NCBI GenBank assembly: GCA_023393825.1
Contig: JAEXBW010000065.1
Location: 1 to 18,316, forward strand
Direction of reading: 5' to 3'
Source of the DNA: Elusimicrobiota bacterium
GTDB taxonomy: Bacteria > Elusimicrobiota > Elusimicrobia > Elusimicrobiales > Elusimicrobiaceae
Length of the DNA stretch: 18,316 nt
Below are positions 6,477 through 14,362 of this stretch, in pieces. Position 1 is the first letter of the stretch, and each line of letters starts with the position of its first letter. The notes beneath the pieces are model-generated. The model saw only the letters and a program-made list of their open reading frames with translations. It was not told where the DNA came from and did no database searches. The position numbers and the translations under genes are program-made.

Positions 6477-7145
6477 TCAGCGGCAAAGATTAACGGGCAG
6501 CACGCAGGAATATAAAATAGAAAAGAAGTGCATTATAGTGGCCGCCAGCACAAATAAATGCCAAATACCGTGATAAAACTCTTTATCCTTACGCATATAA
6601 AAATATACGCCGCCGCTGTAAAACAAACCGCCTAAGGCCAAAAATACAAGCCCTATTAAAGGCAAAGCGTGATAAATCGGTTTTGCGGTAAATACCACCA
6701 TCCAGCCCATAAGTAAATACAGGCAGATAGAAAGCGTTTTAAGACGGCCAATAAAGAAAGATTTAAGTATAGTGCCGCCCACAGCCATAGCCCAAACAAC
6801 GCCAAACATAGTCCACCCTATCCAGCCGCGCAGATTAACCAAAACAAAAGGCGTATATGTACCCGCGATAAGGATATAAATGGATATATGGTCCATTATT
6901 TTAAGGCGTCTTTTTGCCACGGGGCTTTTTGCCGTGTGATAGGCGGTAGACGCGCTATAAAGCAGTATCATGGAAAAAGAGAATATTGATACGGAAACTA
7001 TCTTCCACGGGTCCCCCGTGAGGGAGGCCAGCGTTATAAGGCACCCGCTGCCCAAACTTACAAACATAGTGCCGAACCAATGCGTAAGGCTGTGCATCAC
7101 CTCTTCTCTGTCGCTGTAAGAATGTTCCGTTATTGTATTTGTCAT
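6477..7145 (-). CDS. Hemolysin III / TrhA (PAQR-family) membrane protein
   Basis: This 222-residue, seven-helix membrane protein belongs to the YqfA/TrhA branch of the PAQR family. Family landmarks are present: EEVMHSLTHWFG near the N-terminus, S66-x3-H70, D85-H86 in the MDHISIYILIAGTYTP block, and H192-x3-H196 in HGIWHLFV. The last histidine pair, together with the earlier His/Asp, forms the zinc site in PAQR proteins. In E. coli TrhA has been linked to membrane energetics/fatty acid homeostasis, and PAQR2/AdipoR relatives to membrane fluidity and ceramidase-like hydrolysis; the hemolysin name is historical. It is placed between a phospholipid-repair enzyme and an envelope two-component system, 24 bases from each neighbour, which suits a membrane homeostasis role. 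AGAAGG precedes the ATG by four bases. Confidence 0.9.
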   Translation of the reverse strand: MTNTITEHSYSDREEVMHSLTHWFGTMFVSLGSGCLITLASLTGDPWKIVSVSIFSFSMILLYSASTAYHTAKSPVAKRRLKIMDHISIYILIAGTYTPFVLVNLRGWIGWTMFGVVWAMAVGGTILKSFFIGRLKTLSICLYLLMGWMVVFTAKPIYHALPLIGLVFLALGGLFYSGGVYFYMRKDKEFYHGIWHLFVLAATIMHFFSILYSCVLPVNLCR

Positions 7146-7169
7146 AAAACCTTCTTTTTTAAAATTTTA

Positions 7170-10100
7170 TTAATCTTGATTTATATACTTTTGAGCCATT
7201 TCATCAAGTTTAACATAATCCACTTTACCGTTAGGCATAAGCGGAACGGCTTCAACAATTTCTATCTTTTTGGGTATCCAAAGTTCGCTGTAACCCTGCT
7301 CTCTAAAAGCCTGCTGAACTTGCTTTAAATCCGCCTGCGGATTGGAGGTATAAACAAGCAACTGCTCTCCGCGTTTGGCATCGGGCAGGCGAACGACAGC
7401 GGTAAGATAATCGGGCCAAATTTTGTGCAGAGCCATTTCAACAGCTGTAAGGGAAATCATTTCCCCCGCTATTTTGGCAAAGCGTTTGGCGCGGCCTCTT
7501 ATGGTTATATAGCCTTCTTCGTCAAAGGTTACAATATCGCCCGTGTCATACCAACCGTCTTGCGGCGGTTGCAACACACCGGGGTTATCTTCTTTAAGAT
7601 AGCCCATCATAACATTATCGCCTTTAACTATAAGCCTGCCGCCTTCTTCCAAACCTTCAACGGGTTCTAAGCGGTGGTCCAGCCCGGGGAATATCCGTCC
7701 TACCGTACCGCGCTTAAAGTGCATAGGAGTGGTAAAGGAAATACCGGGGGAAGTTTCCGTCGCGCCGTAAGCTTCCAGCACGCGGATACCAAACTTTTCC
7801 GACCACATTTTAAATGTTTCGTCTTTAAGTTTTTCCGCGCCTATTGCCGCTATGCGGATATTATAAAAGTCGTACGGGTGGGCGTTTTTGGCATACGCGC
7901 TTAAAAATGTATCAGTACCAAAGAACACTGTGGCGTTTCTGTCGTAAACCAACTCAGGCACTATTTTATAGTGCAGCGGAGAGGGATACAAAAATACGGA
8001 TGAACCGCTTAAAAGAGGCATAAACAAACCGCACACCAAGCCGAAAGAATGGAACATAGGCAGCGCGTTAAAGAATTTATCCTGCAAACCAAAGTTTATT
8101 ATGGAAAGCAGCTGATGCCTGTTTGCATTTATGTTTTTGTGGCTTAACACAACGCCCTTAGGCACGCCTTCCGAGCCGCTGGTAAACAGCACCACAGCCG
8201 CCTTGTAAGGCGTTCTGTTTTTATCGGTATGCCTGTAAGAAAAATAGGGGAAGTTGCTCTGCGCCAAAGCGCGCAATTTATCTACGATATTAATGGTTTT
8301 TTGTATGTCTTCAAGGTAGACTATTTTAAGGCCTGCCGCTTCTATATCTTTTATCACGCTTTCCATTTCCGCTTTATGTATAAACATTTTGGAAGTGATA
8401 ATTGTTTTAAGCTGCGCCGCGCGGCAAGAAGATAAAATGTTTTTTATGCCAGAAGAAAAATTTATCATCGCAGGCACTCTGCCATAAGCCATAAGACCAA
8501 AAATACTTACAGCGCAGGCATTAACGTTAGGCAGCAAAACGCCCGTGTATTCCGCCTCTTTTGTAAAAGCGGCAAACTTGCGGCCCAACAGGAAAGAACC
8601 CGTCAGCAATGTGCCGAATGTAAGGCCCTTTCTTTGTATATCTTCCAAGGCTCTGCTGCCGCGGCCCGCCAAGTCCGCCGCTTCTATTAAAGAGCGGAAC
8701 AAGGTGGCATTATTATTTGTGCTTCTAAAGTGCATATCCGTCATAAGGTCGTACACTTTATCTTCCGCAGACATACGGCGGTCTTTACCCTTTAAATCGC
8801 TCTTTAAGTTAAGCTGTACGGGCGGCAGAATGTTAACAACAAATTCCACGTGTTTGGGCAAATGACGCAATTTGCGCCCGAAATAAGCCAAGCGGGAATA
8901 CTGCGTGCCTTGTATGCAAATGGGCAAAATTTCCGCGCCCGAGCGGTCCGCTATCATTGCGGGGCCGGGGTAAATCTTCATTACCGCGCCCGTTGTGCTT
9001 ATTCTGCCTTCGGGGAAGATTACCACCCTGCGGCCTTTTTTAATTTCGTCAATAATGGATTTTACGGCCATAGGGTTTGTAGGGTCCACGGGGAAGTGGT
9101 CCACAAACTTCAAAAATATTCTTACCCAAAATCTCTTGGCTATATTGCTGTCCACAACAAAGGTAATATCATCGGGCAGGAAAGCCGCTATCAAAAGCGG
9201 GTCCAAGAAAGAATTATTATTGGCTATGATAAGCGTTCTTTTGGCGGAGCGTTGATAGTGTTCAAAACCCTGCACGCGAATATCATAAAGCGTATTAAGT
9301 ATAAAGTATAAGGCGGACCTTAAAACATAATCTGGCAGCAGCTTGCATATATATACGGCTATAACAAGGTTTGAAACCGCTAAAATGCCGATTATAACCG
9401 CGGTACCCGCGCCTAAGGAAAGTAATATTATGGAAGTCGTCCCCGCCAAAACCATAAACACATAATTGATAACATTGTTGGCGGCTATTATACGCGAGCG
9501 CATTGCATCGGTACCTATGGTTTGCAGCATTGCGTTTAACGGCACGATGTAAAAACCCGCGCACAGAGCAATTATAAATAAATCAACGGAAAGCCTTACG
9601 CCCGTAAATGTTGATATAAAACTTTTGAAGGTAAGAACATCGGCCGCAGGGTTAAGCAAAGCTATAACAAAGGCCATATCCGCCAAAGCGACGGACATTA
9701 AAACCGTGCTTAAAGGCAAATACTTTACGCTTATTTCGCCCTTTAATAATTTGCGGCACAAAAGCGCGCCAGCGCAAATACCGAAAGCGAAAACGCCTAA
9801 AAGATAATTAAATACCTTAGAGTTTGCGTGCAAGATATTGCCGGAAATATCAGGCAGTTGGGAAAGCATTACCCCGCCCAATACCCAAAACCATGATATA
9901 GCCAAAACGCAAAGGAAAATTGTTTTAGAGCGGTAAACTTTATTTACGCCGCGCCAAGTGCTTTTTATAATATTCCCGCTTATTTTAAGGGAGGGCGCAG
10001 CCGCTTCGTCCGCATTAAAGAACAAGGTTACCCAAAACCCTGCCGCGGCAACGATAATCATAAGCCAGTTAACCCAGTTTATGCCTTCTCTTCCGCCTTC

Positions 10101-10607
10101 CGCTATCAAAAATGTGCCGATAAGCGTGCCAAGGAATATTGCCACATAGCGGCCCGCTTCCATAAGACCGTTTGCGCCTATAAGCTGCTGGCGTTTAATT
10201 GTCTGCGGCAAAAAGCTGTATTTAACGGGGGCCAAAAATGCGCTCTGCCCGCCCATAAGGAATAAAACGAAAAGTAAAAAGTACGGGTTTTGTATATAAA
10301 ACCCAGCAGCGGCAAACAAGGCTGTAATAACTTCGCTAAATTTTACTACGCGGATAACTTTGGTTTTACTGTATTTATCTGCAACTTCGCCCGCCAATAC
10401 GGAAAATAAAAAAAACGGCAATGCGTAAAAGAGCAAGGCCGCAGGAACAAAGAGAACGCTTTCCTCTGGGGAAAGCGAAGCTATCTTAAAAGTGATAAAA
10501 GTGGCAAAAGCCGTTCTTAACAAATTATCATTAAAGGACCCTAACATCTGGGCCGAAAAGAGGCACGTAAAGTCTTTACTCAAAAAAAGGGATAATAGTT
10601 TTTTCAC
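7170..10607 (-). CDS. aas: LplT-Aas fusion: lysophospholipid flippase / acyltransferase / acyl-ACP synthetase
   Basis: This 1145-residue trifunctional protein joins domains that are separate genes (lplT, aas) in E. coli. Residues 1-425 form an MFS-type LplT-like flippase of about 12 helices, starting with the SFNDNLLR motif (24-31). Residues 430-625 form a PlsC-like acyltransferase with FPEGR (531-535). Residues 630-1145 form an AMP-forming acyl-ACP synthetase with FTSGSEGVPKG (808-818), YGATE (947-951), GWYDTGD (1018-1024), the GRAKRFAKIAGE hinge and the terminal P-N-G-K lysine (K1128). The system normally re-imports and reacylates lysophosphatidylethanolamine. Odd point: the acyltransferase H-x4-D motif reads N464-x4-D469 (N-N-N-S-F-L-D), so the catalytic histidine is missing. 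The GTG start at 10605-10607 is set by AAGGAG five bases upstream. It heads a four-gene operon. Confidence 0.93.
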   Translation of the reverse strand: MKKLLSLFLSKDFTCLFSAQMLGSFNDNLLRTAFATFITFKIASLSPEESVLFVPAALLFYALPFFLFSVLAGEVADKYSKTKVIRVVKFSEVITALFAAAGFYIQNPYFLLFVLFLMGGQSAFLAPVKYSFLPQTIKRQQLIGANGLMEAGRYVAIFLGTLIGTFLIAEGGREGINWVNWLMIIVAAAGFWVTLFFNADEAAAPSLKISGNIIKSTWRGVNKVYRSKTIFLCVLAISWFWVLGGVMLSQLPDISGNILHANSKVFNYLLGVFAFGICAGALLCRKLLKGEISVKYLPLSTVLMSVALADMAFVIALLNPAADVLTFKSFISTFTGVRLSVDLFIIALCAGFYIVPLNAMLQTIGTDAMRSRIIAANNVINYVFMVLAGTTSIILLSLGAGTAVIIGILAVSNLVIAVYICKLLPDYVLRSALYFILNTLYDIRVQGFEHYQRSAKRTLIIANNNSFLDPLLIAAFLPDDITFVVDSNIAKRFWVRIFLKFVDHFPVDPTNPMAVKSIIDEIKKGRRVVIFPEGRISTTGAVMKIYPGPAMIADRSGAEILPICIQGTQYSRLAYFGRKLRHLPKHVEFVVNILPPVQLNLKSDLKGKDRRMSAEDKVYDLMTDMHFRSTNNNATLFRSLIEAADLAGRGSRALEDIQRKGLTFGTLLTGSFLLGRKFAAFTKEAEYTGVLLPNVNACAVSIFGLMAYGRVPAMINFSSGIKNILSSCRAAQLKTIITSKMFIHKAEMESVIKDIEAAGLKIVYLEDIQKTINIVDKLRALAQSNFPYFSYRHTDKNRTPYKAAVVLFTSGSEGVPKGVVLSHKNINANRHQLLSIINFGLQDKFFNALPMFHSFGLVCGLFMPLLSGSSVFLYPSPLHYKIVPELVYDRNATVFFGTDTFLSAYAKNAHPYDFYNIRIAAIGAEKLKDETFKMWSEKFGIRVLEAYGATETSPGISFTTPMHFKRGTVGRIFPGLDHRLEPVEGLEEGGRLIVKGDNVMMGYLKEDNPGVLQPPQDGWYDTGDIVTFDEEGYITIRGRAKRFAKIAGEMISLTAVEMALHKIWPDYLTAVVRLPDAKRGEQLLVYTSNPQADLKQVQQAFREQGYSELWIPKKIEIVEAVPLMPNGKVDYVKLDEMAQKYINQD

Positions 10608-10626
10608 AAGTTCTCCTTATTATTCT

Positions 10627-10632
10627 ATTGTA
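10627..10632 (-). promoter_or_regulatory. Candidate -10 box for the aas operon
   Basis: TACAAT on the minus strand (5 of 6 to consensus) lies about 20 bases before the GTG start. No acceptable -35 stands 16-18 bases upstream, so this is a weak call. It would give a very short leader just containing the AAGGAG site. Confidence 0.25.
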
Positions 10633-10711
10633 TAAAAATTAAGGCAAAAGTAGGTTTTCGGTCTTAATAAAAACTCTTAAATCCGCTTAGAGGGAATTTT
10701 GAACTAAAAAA

Positions 10712-10720
10712 TGCTACACT
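10712..10720 (+). promoter_or_regulatory. Possible extended -10 promoter for deoA
   Basis: TGCTACACT matches the extended -10 layout TGnTATAAT with TACACT at 10715-10720. No -35 is evident at proper spacing (TTGAAC at 10699-10704 is too close). Initiation would fall near 10727, which supports the downstream ATG at 10762 as the true start of the phosphorylase. Confidence 0.3.
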
Positions 10721-10761
10721 CTTTGGTACAAGACGTAAAAAATCATCGGAGAGTTAAACTT

Positions 10762-12075
10762 ATGAGAATGATAGACCTTATTATAAAGAAGAGAGAAGCT
10801 AAAGCTCTTACCCAGCAGGAATTTGATTTTGTGGCGCAGGCCGCCGCAAAAGGTACCGTGCCTGACTATCAGTTATCTTCCTTCCTTATGGCTTGCTTTT
10901 TAAATCCGCTTTCGGACAAAGAAACCGCTATGTTTACCAAAGCAATGGCGAATTCGGGCGAAAGATTGGACTTTTCCGATATCAAAATACCTAAAGTAGA
11001 TAAACACTCCACAGGCGGCGTGGGCGACGGTATTTCCCTTGCGCTGGCACCCCTTGTAGCCTGTGCGGGCGTTGCGGTGCCGATGATGTCGGGCCGCGGT
11101 TTGGGCCACACGGGCGGCACATTAGATAAGCTTGAAGCTATGAAAGGCTTTAATGTAAGAACGCCTGTTAAAGATATTTATAAACAAATTAAAGCTTTAA
11201 ATGTTTGTATGTTCGGCCAAACTGCCGACCTTGCCCCCGCAGATAAAAAACTTTACGCGCTGCGCGATGCCAGCGGCTGCGTGGAAAGCAGACCTTTAAT
11301 TACAGCCAGCATACTTTCCAAAAAATATGCCGAAGGCGTGGACAGCCTTTTGATGGACGTTAAGTTCGGCTCGGGCGCGTTTATGCAAAAGTACGAAGAC
11401 AGCAAAAAACTTGCCCAAGGCCTTGTGCGCACCGCCAAACTTATGGGCCTTAACTGCCGCGCTATGATAACCGATATGACGCAGCCCTTAGGCCGCGCCG
11501 TAGGTAATGCCAACGAAATGCTGCAAAGCGTGCTTATATTAAAAGGCGACAAAAAACTTGCCCCCGACTTCTATGAATTACTTATAGAAACCGCCGCGCA
11601 AATGCTTGTTATAAGCGGCAGGGCAAAGGATATCAAAAAAGCAAGAGAAATTTTTGAAACCTTTATAGAAAACGGCGAAGCCGCGCAAAAGTTTAAAGAG
11701 ATGATAAAGTGGCAGGGCGGCAACCCCGATGTTATTGACAACCCGCACAAACACTTTAAAGCCGCCGCGCTGGAGCATAAATTTAAGGCGGATAAAGACG
11801 GCTATATCGGCTGCATAGACGCCAAGCTTACTGGGCAGTCCGCAGTACTTTTAGGCGCGGGCAGAAATAAGATGGAAGACCAAATTGACTACGGCGCAGG
11901 TATCTGGCTGGATAAGAAATACGGCGAAGCAGTTAAGAAAGGCGATGTTATAGCCCGCATTTACGCAAGCGACAAAAAACGCTTGCAGGAAGGCGTGGGT
12001 TTATTCTCCCAAGCCGTCAAAATACAAAAGGCTAAACCAAAAACCTATCCGATTGTAAGAGAAATTATTAAATAG
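10762..12075 (+). CDS. deoA: Thymidine / pyrimidine-nucleoside phosphorylase
   Basis: This 437-residue cytoplasmic enzyme splits thymidine (and possibly uridine) with phosphate into base and (deoxy)ribose-1-phosphate for salvage and carbon use. The family signature is complete: KHSTGGVGDG (81-90, phosphate-binding loop) and SGRGLGHTGGTLDKLE (110-125), followed by the RDASG...ESRPLITASILSKK block that carries the pyrimidine-contacting Arg, Ser and Lys. Length matches the family. The frame is open upstream to an ATG at 10711, but the start at 10762 is preferred: GGAGAG lies eight bases before it and family members begin with M-R-M-(I/V)-D. The choice between thymidine phosphorylase (deoA) and the broader pyrimidine-nucleoside phosphorylase (pdp) cannot be settled by eye. 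It is a single-gene unit ended by a strong terminator. Confidence 0.92.
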   Translation: MRMIDLIIKKREAKALTQQEFDFVAQAAAKGTVPDYQLSSFLMACFLNPLSDKETAMFTKAMANSGERLDFSDIKIPKVDKHSTGGVGDGISLALAPLVACAGVAVPMMSGRGLGHTGGTLDKLEAMKGFNVRTPVKDIYKQIKALNVCMFGQTADLAPADKKLYALRDASGCVESRPLITASILSKKYAEGVDSLLMDVKFGSGAFMQKYEDSKKLAQGLVRTAKLMGLNCRAMITDMTQPLGRAVGNANEMLQSVLILKGDKKLAPDFYELLIETAAQMLVISGRAKDIKKAREIFETFIENGEAAQKFKEMIKWQGGNPDVIDNPHKHFKAAALEHKFKADKDGYIGCIDAKLTGQSAVLLGAGRNKMEDQIDYGAGIWLDKKYGEAVKKGDVIARIYASDKKRLQEGVGLFSQAVKIQKAKPKTYPIVREIIK

Positions 12076-12077
12076 TA

Positions 12078-12110
12078 AAAACCCCCGCTAAAAACGGGGG
12101 TTTTTTATTT
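12078..12110 (+). terminator. Terminator after the nucleoside phosphorylase gene
   Basis: A CCCCCG/CGGGGG stem (12082-12087 with 12095-12100), extended by four A-T pairs, has a 7-base loop and is followed by TTTTTTATTT. It begins two bases after the stop codon. A strong rightward terminator; the leading A-run may also let it act leftward. Confidence 0.88.
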
Positions 12111-12153
12111 GCGGCGCGCGGGGCTGGCGCGGCAAGCCTGCCTGCCAAAAAGG

Positions 12154-12159
12154 TATAAT
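12154..12159 (+). promoter_or_regulatory. Probable -10 box for rimO
   Basis: A perfect TATAAT lies 36 bases before the chosen ATG, just after a terminator, so rimO needs a promoter here. The -35 region (about 12131-12136) is GC-rich and does not match consensus, so only the -10 is supported. Confidence 0.45.
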
Positions 12160-12195
12160 ATAAGTATCTTAAATAACCGCAGGAATTTATTTTAT

Positions 12196-13473
12196 ATGAA
12201 CTTTTTTTTAATCAGCCTCGGCTGCCCAAAAAATCTTACCGACAGCGAGGACTTTTCCGCCCGTCTTATAGCCAAAGGCGCGCAAATGGTATTTGACCCT
12301 AAAGAAGCAGACACGGTTATCATAAACACCTGCGGGTTTTTGGCGTCATCTCTTAAAGAAGCGCGCGAAAATATTAAATACGCCTTGGACCTTAAAAAAC
12401 AGGGCATTGTAAAACGCGTTGCCGTAACGGGTTGCATGGTGGAAAGACTTAAAGAAGAAGTTAAAAACGAATTCCCCGACTTAGATACAGTATTTTCCAT
12501 TTCCAATCAGGAAAGTATAGAAAAATTTATAAACAAAAAAGGCTCCTTTTTAAGCCCCATACAAACATCTCTGCACATACCGCAATATAAAATGTCGCTT
12601 ACAATGCCGCACAGCGCATACCTTAAGGCCGCCGACGGCTGCAATAACCGCTGCGCCTACTGCGCAATACCTTCCATACGCGGCGCGTACCGCTCCAAAC
12701 CTTTAGAAGAAGTCGTGCGGGAAGCCAAACTTATGGTACAAAACGGCGTTAAAGAACTTTCTCTTATCGCGCAGGATACAACTTCCTACGGGCAGGATAT
12801 TTACGGCAAGCCGCAAATTATAAAACTGCTTAAGGAATTACTTAAAATAAAAGCCCTGCCCAGAATCCGCATAATGTACGCCTACCCGCACAGAGTAACG
12901 GAAGAACTGGCGGACCTTATGGCGGGAGAGGAAAGGATTTTCCCCTATTTAGATATACCGCTTCAGCACATTTCCGACAATATGCTTACCGCTATGAACC
13001 GCCACGCGGGCGCGGCGCAGACAAAAGAAGTTTTGGCAATGCTGCGCGCCAAAATGCCGCACATAGCTTTACGCACCAATTTTATTGTGGGTTTCCCCGG
13101 CGAAACCGAGCAGGATTTTAAAGAGCTGGAAGCTTTTGTAACAGATTTTAAATTTGATAACGTAGGCGTGTTTGAGTACTTCCGCGAGGAAGGCACCCCC
13201 GCCCACGATATGAAGCATCAAATTCCCGCAAAAGTAAAAAAGGAAAGAGCCGCCGCACTTAACGCCGCGCAAAGCAGGGTTATAGACCAAATAAACAAAA
13301 CGCTTATTGGTAAAACGGTGGAAGTTATCAGCGATACCCCTACCTTGGGCCGCACATACAAAGACGCGCCCGATATAGACGGAAAAGTTACATTTTCCAC
13401 ACCCGTAAAAGCAGGGGAAATATTTAAAGCCAAAATTATTAAGGCGGAAGGCTACAACAGAACAGTAAAATAA
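12196..13473 (+). CDS. rimO: Ribosomal protein S12 methylthiotransferase RimO
   Basis: This 425-residue radical-SAM enzyme carries two 4Fe-4S clusters and methylthiolates a conserved aspartate of ribosomal protein S12. The N-terminal UPF0004 domain holds the auxiliary-cluster cysteines C10 (SLGCPKN), C46 (NTCGF) and C80 (TGCM). The radical-SAM core has C149-x3-C153-x2-C156 in DGCNNRCAYCAIPSIRG. The C-terminal TRAM domain contains the RimO-type sequence GRTYKDAPDIDGKV, distinguishing it from the tRNA enzyme MiaB. The frame is open upstream to an ATG at 12109, but homology begins at MNFFLISLGC, and TATAAT at 12154 would lie inside the longer version. The ribosome-binding site is weak (AGGAA, ten bases away). 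All cluster ligands are present; the call is secure. Confidence 0.95.
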   Translation: MNFFLISLGCPKNLTDSEDFSARLIAKGAQMVFDPKEADTVIINTCGFLASSLKEARENIKYALDLKKQGIVKRVAVTGCMVERLKEEVKNEFPDLDTVFSISNQESIEKFINKKGSFLSPIQTSLHIPQYKMSLTMPHSAYLKAADGCNNRCAYCAIPSIRGAYRSKPLEEVVREAKLMVQNGVKELSLIAQDTTSYGQDIYGKPQIIKLLKELLKIKALPRIRIMYAYPHRVTEELADLMAGEERIFPYLDIPLQHISDNMLTAMNRHAGAAQTKEVLAMLRAKMPHIALRTNFIVGFPGETEQDFKELEAFVTDFKFDNVGVFEYFREEGTPAHDMKHQIPAKVKKERAAALNAAQSRVIDQINKTLIGKTVEVISDTPTLGRTYKDAPDIDGKVTFSTPVKAGEIFKAKIIKAEGYNRTVK

Positions 13474-13498
13474 AGCGGCGCGTTTTTAAAGCGTTTGT

Positions 13499-13705
13499 TT
13501 ATTTACCGTGTTTCTGGCGGTGATGTTTTATTGCCTTTTTTGCAAATTTCCCAAGCATTACAAAAGCAAGCATAACCACTAAAGCGTAAAGCACCCAGCT
13601 GAGCAAAACAGGCCAATCACCCGTGTCAGGCAGGCTGGACGGGCCGAAGGCAAAAGTATTAACGCCGCAAAGCAGCGCAAAAAGGGAAAAAGTAACTTTC
13701 TTCAT
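13499..13705 (-). CDS. Small secreted/membrane protein with LPDTG-TM-basic tail
   Basis: This is a 68-residue protein of unknown function. Residues 1-20 look like a signal peptide (MKK, hydrophobic core, T-F-A before the likely cleavage). They are followed by eight to nine residues ending in L25-P-D-T-G29, a hydrophobic span at about 32-53, and a strongly basic tail KFAKKAIKHHRQKHGK. The order LPxTG, membrane span, basic tail is the form of a sortase sorting signal, but almost nothing would be left as a mature protein, and no sortase is visible. The start at 13703-13705 is set by GGAG six bases upstream and by a well-placed promoter; an upstream in-frame Met (13774) would lie beyond that promoter. 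It converges with rimO 25 bases away, with no clear terminator between. I do not recognise a named family. Confidence 0.7.
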   Translation of the reverse strand: MKKVTFSLFALLCGVNTFAFGPSSLPDTGDWPVLLSWVLYALVVMLAFVMLGKFAKKAIKHHRQKHGK

Positions 13706-13733
13706 AAGAATCTCCAAAACAACGTATATATTT

Positions 13734-13762
13734 ACTTTAGCCGTTATTGAAGTATGTGTCAA
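13734..13762 (-). promoter_or_regulatory. Sigma-70 promoter of the 68-residue membrane protein gene
   Basis: On the minus strand a perfect TTGACA (13757-13762) is followed by a 17-base spacer and TAAAGT (13734-13739, 4 of 6). Transcription would begin near 13727, leaving a leader of about 20 bases that contains the GGAG site. It supports both the reality and the start of this short gene. Confidence 0.6.
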
Positions 13763-13818
13763 CCCCGCAGGCAAGCGACGCGCGTCAAAAACAGCGTAAA
13801 TTTTATTATCATATCTGT

Positions 13819-14337
13819 ATGAACACCTTTAAAAAGGGCAGTATTATTACGGTAAACGATAAAATGCAAAGCGGATATTGTTACCTGCTTACAGAAGGGC
13901 AGGGGCAAAACTTTCCGCCTGATTTTACGCCCGAACTTACCCCCGCCCAAATGCTGGAAATGGGTGTTTTTGAAGGCCATTATATGACGGACTGCACGGC
14001 GGAGTTCCCCCCCGACTGGTTTAAAGCCGCCAAGTTTAACACACAGCGCGCGGACATAAACCAAAATTATTTTAAAATTAAATCCCGCCAAAATTTAGAC
14101 GTGTGGCGCGAGAAAGGCTGGATTATAGGGCCTGATGTGCGCGGCTGGTTTCAGTGGTACTGCCGCTACTACCTTGGCCGCAGACTGCCCGATATTGACG
14201 CGGTGCAAATTAAACGCTGGCGCAATTTTAAACGTCATAAAATGCAGGTATTAAAAAACTGCCCGCCCATGGCTTTAACGTGCCGCCCGCGCCAACGCCA
14301 AGCGCTTTTGCAATGGGCATATAACCCGATTTTTTAA
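13819..14337 (+). CDS. Conserved protein of unknown function (WFQWYCRYYLGRR family)
   Basis: This is a soluble protein of 172 residues rich in aromatic and basic residues. Its striking blocks are LTPAQMLEMGVFEGHYM (40-56), FPPDWF (63-68), VWREKGWI (95-102), P-D-V-R-G-W-F-Q-W-Y-C-R-Y-Y (105-118) and the C-terminal C-R-P-R-Q-R-Q-A-L-L-Q-W-A-Y (155-168). I believe proteins with these blocks occur across bacteria and some eukaryotes without an assigned activity, but I cannot name a family or function. There is no signal peptide or membrane span. The frame extends upstream to an ATG at 13747, but the start at 13819 fits the apparent domain start and avoids the divergent promoter; neither has a good ribosome-binding site. 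The SIS-domain gene follows after 25 bases, so the two are probably co-transcribed. Confidence 0.75.
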   Translation: MNTFKKGSIITVNDKMQSGYCYLLTEGQGQNFPPDFTPELTPAQMLEMGVFEGHYMTDCTAEFPPDWFKAAKFNTQRADINQNYFKIKSRQNLDVWREKGWIIGPDVRGWFQWYCRYYLGRRLPDIDAVQIKRWRNFKRHKMQVLKNCPPMALTCRPRQRQALLQWAYNPIF

Positions 14338-14362
14338 TTACAACAAGGAGATTATTTTTTAT

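Noticed and set aside
10662..10680. TCTTAA repeated (10662-10667, 10675-10680) upstream of the aas operon, resembling a PmrA-type CTTAA repeat
   Set aside because: The period is 13 bp rather than the 11 bp expected for OmpR-family sites, and the region is A/T-rich; it does not match the GTAATCTTTC repeat at 4275-4295.
10711..10761. 17-codon N-terminal extension of the nucleoside phosphorylase from an ATG at 10711
   Set aside because: The ATG at 10762 has GGAGAG at good distance and matches the usual M-R-M start of the family; a possible extended -10 lies inside the longer version.
12109..12195. 29-codon N-terminal extension of RimO from an ATG at 12109
   Set aside because: The stretch overlaps the preceding terminator's T-run, contains a TATAAT and lacks family similarity; RimO proteins begin at the strand M-N-F-F-L-I-S-L-G-C.
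13474..13498. A terminator between rimO and the converging small gene
   Set aside because: Only short GC runs followed by TTTTT are present; no stable stem could be drawn.
13747..13818. 24-codon N-terminal extension of the unknown-function protein
   Set aside because: It lies over the divergent TTGACA promoter, and the extra residues look like noncoding translation.
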